A stretch of 64,000 bases of DNA from Leptodactylus fallax (taxonomy: Eukaryota; Chordata; Amphibia; Anura; Leptodactylidae): positions 3,712,501 to 3,776,500 of the forward strand of contig CAMRHE010000011.1 of the NCBI GenBank assembly GCA_947044405.1. Reading direction: 5' to 3'. Both the position numbers and the translations under genes were made by a program. The stretch's first letter is position 1; the number at the start of each line of letters is the position of its first letter. Below, piece after piece: positions 32,260 through 41,650 of the stretch. Under the pieces are notes generated by a model. The model was not told where the DNA came from. It worked only from the letters and a program-made list of their open reading frames with translations, and ran no database searches.

Positions 32260-32591
32260 GGCTAAGGCCCCATGTAGTGGGCCGCAACCAAAAAGCGCTA
32301 CGGGAAAAACCACAGTGGCAAGCCATTGTGGTTTTTCCCACAGCACTTTTCACAGACTTTCTATTTAAACGATACCTATATGGAAACCGCCAGTGTTTCC
32401 GTAGGTATAATTGACATGCTGCGATTTCCAAAAATGTGTTGGATTTGGAAATTGCAACATTTCCGCTGCAAGTATTTTTCTGTAATGTGTGGATGGGATT
32501 CGCTTTCCAGCGACTGTAAAACACAGCGGTTTTTGCTGAAGTGTTTCCGCTGCGGCCAATTCATGGCGTTTACGCCACATGGGACCCCAGC
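32260..32591. mobile_element. PIF/Harbinger-type MITE
   Basis: Left end GGCTAAGGCCCCATGT after TTA (32257-32259); right end CACATGGGACCCCAGC followed by TTTA. The same termini occur at 58800-59018, where the TTA duplication is exact. The interior has mirrored GTGGTTTTTCCC and AAAACCAC-type blocks and no ORF. Confidence 0.55.
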
Positions 32592-33120
32592 TTTAAGTGC
32601 ACTGCGTAGTGTATTGTTTCCCTGGTGGTGGTTCTCTAGGATAATTGACTATACCTGCTGTCAGGTTCCAGATTAATATACAGCTGATCACTGTGAGTTT
32701 CACAACAACAAAAAAAGAAAAGAAAAAATGACCACAAAATTGATGGTACATATATCTTAGCACTTGATCTAACTACATGTCCACAGATGGATTGCAATCT
32801 GTCTTTTTTTTTCTCATAACATTCAGTGTTCCTTTAGACAGGAGGACTCAGTTGGAAACTTTGACAGTTTCCAGAAAAAAGTTTTTTGCTAAGCACTAAA
32901 ACAATCATGAAAGAGCTGACAAAAAAATAAAAGTTAAATTAAAAGTAGAGGTATCGCACTTCTACTTGTGTAAAACATACGATTTTTATTCCAAAGGTAG
33001 ACAGTCTTTTTGTCTTCATGATCCAAAGAAGAGGTATAAAATCAAACTGGATTGTTGAAAGAGGATTTATACATGATAGGTATATTATTGTCTGATCTTT
33101 CCAAAATAAAGTATTTGTCC

Positions 33121-33241
33121 TGGCCAGTGGCGTAACTAGGAATGGCTGGGCCCTAAGGCAAACATTTGACATGGCCCCCCCCGAACCGCTGCCCCCAACC
33201 CCCCCTCCTGGACCGCCCCTCCAACCCCCCCCCCGCACAAA
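33121..33241 (+). repeat. Repeat head: GTGGCGTAACTAGGAATGG module
   Basis: The block AGTGGCGTAACTAGGAATGG with GGCTGGGCCC..GGCAAACATTTGACATG and a C-rich stretch is shared with 59697-59780. It leads directly into the 31-bp array, so head and array appear to form one composite repeat. Confidence 0.65.
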
Positions 33242-33555
33242 CCGCATTCCACACTATTATGCGCCACAGTGGCCCCTACACACACTATTATGCCCCATAG
33301 TGGCCCCTACACACACTATTATGCCCCATAGTGGCCCCTACACACAGTATTATGCCCCATAGTGGCCCCTGCACACACTATTATGCCCCATAGTGGCCCC
33401 TGCACACAGTATTATGCCCCATAGTGGCCCCTGCACACAGTATTATGTCCCATAGTGGCCCCTGCACACAGTATTATGCCCCATAGTGGCCCCTGCACAC
33501 AGTATTATGCCCCACAGTGGCCCCTGAACACAGTATTATGCCCCATAGTGGCATA
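33242..33555 (+). repeat. 31-bp tandem array A (about 10 units)
   Basis: Unit TATTATGCCCCATAGTGG followed by CCCCTRCACACAN. Period 31 bp, units 90-100% alike. It is the same basic unit as the arrays at 36520 and 60866. Tandem copies have no spacers, so it is a minisatellite. Confidence 0.9.
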
Positions 33556-34340
33556 ATAGGTAACAAGTATATACAACCTATACTTGTTCTGCGGGTCAGT
33601 ATTATCACTGTGATACCAAATTTGCATATTTTTTATATTTTGATATCTATCCAAAAATGTAAACTTTGAGAAATGCAAAAAATCTTTCCACTGCCATATT
33701 CTAATACCAGAAACTTTTTTATTTTTCCATGTATGGTACCATGTAAAGCATCGTCTTTTCTGGGACGAAAGTTGTAGTTTTCATTGTTACCATTTTGGGA
33801 AATGTGTGACATTTTGTTAAATTTTATTAAATTCTTAGAGGTGAAGTGATAAAAAAGGGTGATTTGCACATTTAGATTTTTTTTTTTCCAGCTACAGCAT
33901 GTAGTGTGTGGCATAAATATTTCTATATTTTTATAGTTTGGGCAATGTTGGACCCAGAGGTATTTAAAGTATATTTATTTTAGTATGTCTTTATATGTAA
34001 TCTAGGGGATGTGGGGTGATTTAAACTTTTTAATTTTTTGATTTTCTTAAAGCTTTTTAAACTTGTCTTTACTTTTATTTATAAACCCCCTAGAGGGATT
34101 GATTCCTAAGGGGTCTGAATGCTCTATGGTATTGCAGTAAATTACATGATACCTTAAGCTCCATTATATGCTACCTATGACAGGGTACAATAGACATATA
34201 AATATAGCAGTGCTGGAAGCTTTCAATTGGCTACTAGCAGTATTAGCAATGTATCAGCGCTTGCTGATGATAGGTGGCGATCTTGTCCAATATGGTAGTG
34301 CAGGTGCCTCGGTCGCAATTGACCAAGCCATTTAAAGGGT
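33556..34340. repeat. Interspersed repeat fragment
   Basis: Contains CTGCGGGTCAGTATTAT, TCTGGGACGAAAGTTGTAG and other blocks typical of the AT-rich repeat seen at 28231 and 44545. No ORF. About 34341-34744 beyond it is unassigned. Confidence 0.45.
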
Positions 34341-34744
34341 TAACATTCGTGATCAGTGCTGTTATCTATCACTGCTGTTGGTGGCGGGTGCCTGCTATAG
34401 AATACATCTGTTTCCCATCATATACTACATGAATACTGTGGTCTCTAAAGTGAACTATATAATTATAGTATACTTGGCCTAAATAGGGCGGCATATTTTC
34501 ATGACAGATTTGCTTTAATGTGTAGTTTATTTCCAATGCCTGAACAATTACAATAAACAATACAAAGAACTGAAACTAGAAATCTATGTTATTATGACAT
34601 TAAAAGTACAGATTGCAGCAATAGCTGCTATCAATGGTGAAGTGAAACTGGGTTTCATAATCTCTCTGCTCATAGAGAAACAGACGACAAAGGGTTTTTT
34701 TCTGCTGTCAGTTCTAAAATCTGATTTTTCTAGTCTGGTACAAC

Positions 34745-35096
34745 CAGTGTCGGACTGGGATGTCTTGGGCCCACCAGTGGAATTGTTTCTAGGGGCCCAC
34801 CATCAGGACCCCTGCAGATCAGCAGTACTGAGACAGGGTGGCTAAAGGTAATAACATGTTGGGAGCCACGCTGCTCAACCACTATACCATGTGCACCACT
34901 GCACTACCTAAACCTACTGCTACACCTTGTATGGCAAGTAAGCAGCGTGGATCCAAGAATTGTTATCTTTACCTGTAGCAACACTGTCCTGGAAAAGCTG
35001 ATCTGCAGAGGTCCTGGCTGTTGTATCATCGCAGATGTAATATTGATGGCCTATCCTAAGGACAGGCCATCAATATTAGAAAGATGGATAAATCCT
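34745..35096 (+). mobile_element. T2-like repeat (inverted partner of 13825-14195)
   Basis: Starts with the GTCGGACTGGGATG module and ends GGATAAATCCT before TTAA (35097-35100). The reverse complement of most of this sequence lies right after the LINE pair. Confidence 0.65.
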
Positions 35097-35100
35097 TTAA

Positions 35101-35455
35101 AGAGGTTGTCCAGGTATTGGAGCAACCAATGTAGCTGGCGGGAGGTGTAAAGTAAAAAATAAGTAAATTAAAAAGCATACTCACCTGTCCCCGGCGCTCC
35201 GTTGTCTGCTGCCAGTGTCCATTCAGTCTCATGCCGGCGACTCCTTGCTGGGAGTCCTGCACCTCATGTGATCGCTAAGACCAATTAGGTACAGGATTTC
35301 CAGAAATGAGGCGCCGCCATGAGACCGAAGAGACACAGGCAGGGGACATCAGGGTGCTGGGGACAGGTGAGTATGCTTTTTTTAAAAAAATTTCTTATTT
35401 TTACACCTCCGTGGCGACCGACACAGTGGTCGATCCAGTTTATGGACAAGCTATT
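35101..35455. mobile_element. T2-like foldback MITE, right end decayed
   Basis: Starts AGAGGTTGTCCAGG after TTAA. Inverted halves share GCATACTCACCTGTCCCCGG and GGGGACAGGTGAGTATGC. The right terminus near 35455 is eroded; another TTAA with a GGGGTTGTCTGGG end begins there. Confidence 0.6.
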
Positions 35456-35459
35456 TTAA

Positions 35460-35632
35460 GGGGTTGTCTGGGCCAAATATTTCTATGGTCACTTCACTGG
35501 TCCCCCCACATAGTGGCCTCTTGACTGGTCCCCCATACTGTATGGGGAACAGTGATGGGGTCATTATATTGTGTGGGAGCAGTGAGGGGGGCTGACATCC
35601 TGTGGGGGGGACATTAAACTGTGTGGGGCATA
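35460..35632 (+). repeat. T2 end plus degenerate GTGTGGGG units
   Basis: After TTAA, GGGGTTGTCTGGG leads into a few TGGTCCCCCATACTG and ACATTAAACTGTGTGGGG units related to those at 15437-15725. Confidence 0.5.
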
Positions 35633-35636
35633 TTAA

Positions 35637-36047
35637 AGGGGTTGTCTAGGGTTAATCTTTTTTATGGCCTATGCTCAGGATAGGCCATAAATACCTGATC
35701 AGTAGGGGACTGACACATGGCTCCATCAGCTGTTCAGAGCCACTTCCGGAGCCCATTCTGTACACAACCCAGGGCCGGAAGCAGAAAGCTCCATGCGCTG
35801 TATAGCAGCCCGGCGCCTTCACTGCAGCTCAGCTACTACTGACTTCAATAAGTGCTGAGATGCAGTGAAGGTGCCCGGCTAATATACAGTGGACAGAGCT
35901 TTCTGCTTCTGGCCCTGTATTGTGTACAGGACAGGTGCCAGAAGTAGCTCCGTACAGCTGATCGGTCCGGGGTCAGCCCCCTACAGATCAGGTATCTATA
36001 TTCTATCCTGAGGATAAACCATAACAAATTATGCCTGGACAACCCCT
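35637..36047. mobile_element. T2/Kolobok-like MITE
   Basis: 411 bp between TTAA (35633-35636) and TTAA (36048-36051). Ends AGGGGTTGTCT and GGACAACCCCT. Inverted halves share ATGGCCTATGCTCAGGATAG-type blocks and GAAGCAGAAAGCTC. No ORF. Confidence 0.78.
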
Positions 36048-36089
36048 TTAATATACCCCCCAGGGCCCCCCTAATGCGCCACACTTTAA

Positions 36090-36515
36090 AGAGGTTGTCC
36101 AGTATAATTTTTTTTCTTTTTTAATAATTAGTCCGGGGGAGGTGAATCCCCCCTACTCCCCCACCACCCCCAAAAAAAACCAAAAAAAAACCACACTAAA
36201 CATATTCATCTGTCTCCGGTGCTCCGGTGTCCTCCCAGCACGGTCCGGTCCTGCAGCTCCACTGTCTTCTTTTTGCTGGAATTCCTCACTGGCTGTGATG
36301 TCCCAGGTCCCTTCCCTTAGGCCGCTGATTGGCCTCAGGGGTCACGTGACGTCACAGGTAGTCCCGTGCAGGGGGAACTTCAGCTGGAAGAAAACAACAA
36401 AACTGCAGGACCGAACCGCGCTAGGAGACACTGGGGACAGGAGAGAAAGTTTGGGGTTTTTTTTGTTTTGTTTTGTTTTTTTCACCTCCCCCGGCGTAAT
36501 TTAAAAAAAAATGAA
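36090..36515. mobile_element. T2-like MITE, left part
   Basis: Begins AGAGGTTGTCC after TTAA (36086-36089). A foldback centre near 36330 holds GGCCTCAGGGGTCACGTGACGTCA. It runs into a T-rich stretch and then the 31-bp array, with no matching right terminus. Confidence 0.6.
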
Positions 36516-36519
36516 GGAG

Positions 36520-37046
36520 CCACTGTATGGAGTATAAGCTCCACAGTGGCCCCCACCCTGTATTATAAGCTCCACAGTGGCCCCCACCCAGTATTATAAG
36601 CTCCACAGTGGTCCCCACCCAGTATTATAAGCTCCACAGTGGCCCCCACCCAGTATTATAAGCTCTACAGTGGCCCCCACCCAGTATTATATGCTCTCTA
36701 CAGTGGCCCCCACCCAGTATTATATGCTCTCTACAGTGGCCCCATCCAGTATTATATGCTCTCTACAGGGGCCCCCATCCAGTATTATAAGCTCCACAGT
36801 GGCCCCCACCCAGTATTATAAGCTCCACAGTGGCTCCCATCCAGTATTATAAGCTCCACAGTGGCCCCCACCCAGTATTATAAGCTCCATAGCGGCCCCC
36901 TCCTAGTATTATAAGTTCCACAGTGGCCCCCACCCTGTATTATAAGCTCCACAGTGGCCCCCACCCAGTATTATAAGCTCCATAGTGGCCCCCTCCTAGT
37001 ATTATAAGCTCCACAGTGGCCCCCACCCAGTATTATATGCGCCCAA
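36520..37046 (+). repeat. 31-bp tandem array B (about 16 units)
   Basis: Unit CTCCACAGTGGCCCCCACC followed by CAGTATTATAAG, 31 bp. A sub-run of units with CTCTCTACAG is two bases longer. The array is more homogeneous internally than it is to array A. Confidence 0.92.
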
Positions 37047-37059
37047 TAGCCCCCTCCGC

Positions 37060-37745
37060 TCCAGTGCTATTATTATACTCTGGGGTCTCCTCAGACCCCA
37101 GAGTATAATAATCGGAGGCCCAGGGGAAGTGATTAAAAATAACAAACTCTCATACTCACCTTGCTTTACCTTTCCTTGACATCCTCGCTCCATCCTGTCG
37201 TCTTCAGCGTCTTCAGGCCCTTTTCCGATGTCGCTGCTGAGGCCTATGATTGGGCCTCAGCGGTCACGTGGGGTGCACTGACGTCATTACGCGACCGCGC
37301 CCCATGTGACCGCTGGGGCCTAATCACAGGCTTCAGTCACATGACGGAGGAGCGCCGGAGAGGATGCTGTGCCCAGGAGAGGTGTGAATATGTGTTTATT
37401 ATTTTGAGTCACCTGCCTTGGGCTGCCATCTATTGGAAAGGGGCCTGCAGTATGCCAGGACTCCTTTCCAATAACAGTATGTATAGCGGTTGGGGAACCA
37501 GGCTTTCCCCGACCGCTATCATAGTGGCCCGGGGCCCCGGCCATCTCCAGCTGGCCGCGGGCCCCGTACCCCGCTGAGCCCGGTTGCGGTCGCACCCCCT
37601 GCGACCGCGATCGTTACGCCTCTGGTCAGGGGCCCGATCGGGATGGTCAGGATCCCGATCGGGCCCCATGACATGAGGACTAATCGTCGGGGCTCGGGGC
37701 CCACCGGTGGATTCACCGGTTCCCCGATGGGCCAGTCCGACCCTG
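37060..37745. mobile_element. Composite foldback repeat
   Basis: Starts with the palindrome at 37069-37112. Inverted halves share CATACTCACCTTGCTT-type blocks and GGGCCTCAGCGGTCACGTGG around a centre near 37280. From about 37490 a GC-rich tail follows, ending in GTTACGCCTCTGG (37612-37624) and a module that is the inverse of GTCGGACTGGG (near 37740). These look like opposite ends of two other composite repeats. Confidence 0.5.
37069..37112. repeat. Perfect 20-bp palindrome with 4-nt loop
   Basis: Arms ATTATACTCTGGGGTCT (extended by ATT) and its reverse complement, separated by CCTC. Variants occur at 38483-38526, 51140-51175 and 62648-62689. Confidence 0.92.
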
Positions 37746-38340
37746 GGTACAACATGCACTTATGAAGCAGAACTAAAGCTAGGTTCATAGCTCACCAACA
37801 AGGAGAACTGTAGCTGTATAACAACTGTACATTTTGTCACAAATCCATCAAATAGATCTATCAAAAAGTTATACAGTTACATATAGTTATTAATGGATCT
37901 AGTTACATTATTTCTTCATCTCTCTCTTTATCCTTCTTTTAGTAATTGTTAAGGGATTCTTAATACTTTTCCATTTATCTGTGGATCCTTACTAACAAAA
38001 TTAAAGATTAGCTGACAGCAATCCTTATTCCAACGTGCCATATCAATTTGTACATACTAAGAAAGCAAATTATGTCTGAAGTATTTTTAAACTATTAGAG
38101 CAGTGATATATCTAAGAGCAAGGTTAATAATTTAGTTAAAGGGTATTATCATAATAGGCAGGTATGGCAGACCCACTTCTGAGAGAATCACTGTCCCCTA
38201 ACCAGGCATGATGGGGTTAGGAAGCACCATTCTTGTAATGGGTTTTGGTCCTACTCTATGTGCAGTTGATGACTGCCTCAGCAGGTTGGATGGAGGTAGG
38301 AAGAACCTTTTCTGAAGATTAGCGCATGTCCCACCTCTTG
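37746..38340. other. No gene seen
   Basis: AT-rich, no recognised repeat. Confidence 0.35.
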
Positions 38341-38810
38341 TAGATATGCCCTATTTACTTACCAATCCCTGCAACTGCTCATGGCCGCCTGCGCTTCCCA
38401 TTCTGCGGAGGCGGAGGTGGCTGTGAGCAGGTGCGGGGGTTGGTAAGTGAGGCCGTGGGCCGCGAACCTCACAAACACTGCTATCATTATACTCGGGGGT
38501 CTTTTCAGACCCCTGAGTATAATGATCGGAGGGCCAGGGGAGGTGAGGGAACATAAAAAACACTGTGACTTACCTCTCCTATGCTCCGCAGGCTTCGGGC
38601 CATTTTGGTGACGTCATGTGGGCCGGGCCTGCGTCATTATGCGTCGCAATGCCGGTCTGGCTCACTCGAGATCTGGTCCAACATTGAAGATGGCCGAAGT
38701 AGCACATAGTGCAGCGGAGCCAGGGAGAGGTAAGTGACATTGTTTTTTTTGTTTGTATCCTCCCCAGGGTCTCCGATCATTATACTCTGGGGCCACCATA
38801 GGTAACAAGT
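38340..38810. mobile_element. Composite foldback repeat with ATTATACTC palindrome
   Basis: Contains GATTGGTAAG/TTACCAATCC-type inverted blocks (38360-38445), a 20-bp palindrome with one mismatch (38483-38526), and a CpG-rich centre with GTGACGTCATG near 38610. The same module set recurs at 59780-60020. Confidence 0.5.
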
Positions 38811-38859
38811 ATTTGTGCCACACTGTGAACACTATAAAAAGAAATACTGTAAGAAAATG

Positions 38860-39060
38860 GCGCAATTTTGTTTTATTCTAATCGCACTCCATACTGATTT
38901 TTTACAGCTTCCCAACACATTGCATGGAGTATTAAATGTTGCTATTAAGAAATACAATTCGTCCCGCAAAAAATAAGTCCTAATTCAACTCTGTGAATGG
39001 AAAAATTACAGAATTATGGCTTTTAGAAGGCAAAAATCAGAAAAGCAGAACCTTTAGTCA
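38860..39060. repeat. Interspersed repeat fragment
   Basis: TCGTCCCGCAAAAAATAAGTCC and GTGAATGGAAAAATTAC blocks match the repeat flanking Tc1 copy A in the same orientation. 39061-39450 beyond it is unassigned. Confidence 0.5.
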
Positions 39061-39453
39061 GATGTTTCTATGGTGTACTGAAGTACAGTTATAAGCATTT
39101 CAGAAGTTTTTAAATTTATATTGATAATTACATCAAGTTTATGCAAAAAATTCAACAATTACAGTGTTGACAGAAAGATAGTGTCTGCCATGTTGTTTAC
39201 ATTAGTGTCAATGGGAACGGACACAGAATCAGTCTGTGACTGTTCTCTGCAACGGTTTAATGTCCATTGCTGTCATCCTATGACGGAATAACATAGTGTG
39301 AACACCCCCTAAATATGCAATACAACAGTGAGCAAAGCAGTAATAAATTGAAAGAGTACACATCAATAGTCACTGTCAACTAGCATAAGCCTAAAAAAGT
39401 GTGTAGGCATCAAAAATGAAACTTTGGAACAGAGAGAAAAAATAAGTCTGTCA

Positions 39454-39492
39454 AGCCTGTAGAAGCGCGGTAGCGCGAAACGGCCTGTCGCT
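39454..39492 (+). ncRNA. Hammerhead-like motif, Penelope-type terminus
   Basis: Stem I AGC (39454-39456), CTGTAGA (39457-39463), A, stem II GCGC-GGTA-GCGC (39465-39476), GAA, stem III AC..GT (39480-39481, 39487-39488), C 39489, then GCT (39490-39492) closing stem I. Only the A6 position of CUGANGA deviates. No Penelope coding sequence is adjacent, so this is an isolated terminal repeat. Confidence 0.5.
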
Positions 39493-39649
39493 GTCTGTTT
39501 GTTCCCAGCTATGCCTGTCTGCACTTAACTGAATTAAGAAGTTTGGATATCTGGATTTGTGTGCTGCTGCTCTATTCCTTCTACTTGCATTAATAAAATA
39601 AGATATACAGTTACAAATGTTTGCAACAAAAGATTAAACCAGTCAGGGA

Positions 39650-41650
39650 AAAAGGAGTAGCGCTGTCTCCCACAACGGGATGTCAAACCGAAATATCCGA
39701 GTGTTAAAATTGTAGACAGTACGACAAGCCTGGGGTATTAGTTCTATTGACCCAAGGAGACCACACCCTATCGAAATTTGACAAAGTATCAGATATGGTA
39801 GCGTTGATATTATCAAAAAGTATGACTGAGTCAATTAGTGCAATGACCTCCGATAGAAAAAAAAAACCTGATATGCGAATTCTTGTGGACATTAGGATAT
39901 ATTGTAGTAATTTATAGGGAGCATATCGGAGGACAGCTGGGTTCAGACCTAACAAGATAACCAGGGCTGATAGCGGAACCGATTGGCCTTTGAACAATCC
40001 TATGTAGGGACAGTCAAAAGCAGTGGACAAGGGGACATGTCTACCAGACATGAAGAATATCCCCACTGGTTTGATATACCATAAGATATATAAGGTGTAA
40101 TTTAGTTAGGAACAAATAGGACCTATGCAGAATTTTCAAGGACAATTCCATAAGGGTGATCTGCCAGCTACCTTTGCTGATGAATGTAGGAGCGGAACAC
40201 AGCTTCTGGTAGAGATTATGAAAAAACTTGTATATGAAATGAGGTTTAAAGATGACCCCCACCTCCCGACTCCCATTTTTGATAAACTGTATTGTTGTGT
40301 TGTGTTGTTAATTGGCTAATTCCAATTTTAGGAGTTTATATTCCAGGTTGGTCTGCACTTTTGTCTATTCGCCGTTTAGATGGGAGGCCATAATAGTGCC
40401 CCTAATAGTAATTTTATGGACAGCCCAGTTAACAGCAGGATTGGTATCCAAGGCCTTATTATGTTCAAAAAATTCAATGAGCGGATCTGAGATTCACTGC
40501 TTAACCCGTGGGTCTGTAAGTAGAGAGTCGTTTAAACGCCATTAGTAGGGACCTTTAAGTTGGGCTTGGAGGTTAAGGTCAAGTTGTACAAGATCATGGT
40601 CTGACCAGACACAGGGTATGTGTCAGGCATAAACAAGGGTAGGGAACAATGAAGTGGACATGAGTTTCCAGTCTATCTAGTGTAGTGGTAAAGTGCTGGG
40701 TGCTGGGGAGAAGTATGTATAACCTCTCCTTCTCTCATTATATTTGTGCCAACAGTCTGCTATGTGAAGGGTCTGAAGGCCGCAACGAACCTCACCTTTG
40801 GTTTTGGAGGATAATTTATCTGCTGTGGTGGAGGAGCGAGCCAGAACAGCATTATGAGAAAAGTTAAAGTCCCCACACCAGACTATGTTAGTGTGTGCAA
40901 GCTGCCCAAGTATATTACACAACTCATGTGACCAGGGAGTCATTGGGGTCATATGAATTGACTATGCATATCTGTTGGTTGTATAGTCGATCAAGTATAA
41001 TAATATACCATCCCTGGGAGTCTACTGTTGTAGTATCTATGGATGGAGGTGGCAGTGAAGTTAGATTCCTGAATACAGATAATATCAGGCTGCACACCAT
41101 TTTAGCGGAGAGTTGAATCATCTCACATTATGAGAAGTATTCTTACACATGTGAGGGAATCAAAGTAGTGCTTAGAGATATGCAGATGCAAAGGCTATGC
41201 GACCCTTCAGAGACGTGATAGACTCTGGGACACCCCTTATCTATATGTTCGCCCTCCTGGATCTATTTTCCAGATCTTACAGTTTAAGTTCCATGGTCTC
41301 AATTTTTTGGGATGTAACATCCAAGTGAGTTTTATCTTCATCCAAGGCATCAGCGACCACATCCATTCTATCCTCCACTTCCAAGGTCCTTGTGCCCAGA
41401 TCATGGATTTGTTTAGTAAAGTCAGCAACTGCTTTAGATAGTTTGGTAGAGAATAATTGTTGAATCTTTGCAAAAATGGTCGTAGGTTCCATGTCGACCA
41501 CCTCACTGTCTGCTACTGGGTCGGGTTCTAACATGAGGGGGAACCACCCTCAGCTGCACGATGAACATCGCGATCTGAATAATTCCAGGAGGGTATGACA
41601 AGCTGCGGAGTCATCTCTGGGTTTCTGGGCTTTGGGTTTCTGAGAGTGGG
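39650..41650 (-). pseudogene. L1-like LINE, internally deleted
   Basis: On the minus strand. The ORF1 start region is near 41650 (KPRDDSAA), followed by a coiled coil (MLEPDPVADSE, HDLGTRTLEVEDRM) and QDLENRSRR at 41534-41240. The ORF2 endonuclease follows: SNFTATSIHRYYN, VNSYDPNDS, VWCGDFNFSHN and YTYFSPAPS (about 41080-40680). A fragment with LIEFFEHNKALDTN lies near 40500-40440. After about 40300 the RT is gone; the C-terminus reappears at 40066-39730, ending FDRVWSPWV. Many frame breaks. Family is judged from motif order. Confidence 0.7.

Noticed and set aside
33171..33362. Pro-rich ORF
   Set aside because: It reads a C-rich head module into the 31-bp array and has no independent coding signal.
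33242..37046. CRISPR-like regular arrays
   Set aside because: The units are contiguous with no unique spacers, and the DNA is eukaryotic. They are minisatellites.
37161..37577. 138-aa ORF
   Set aside because: It lies across a foldback repeat, and similar frames appear on the other strand because of the inverted symmetry.
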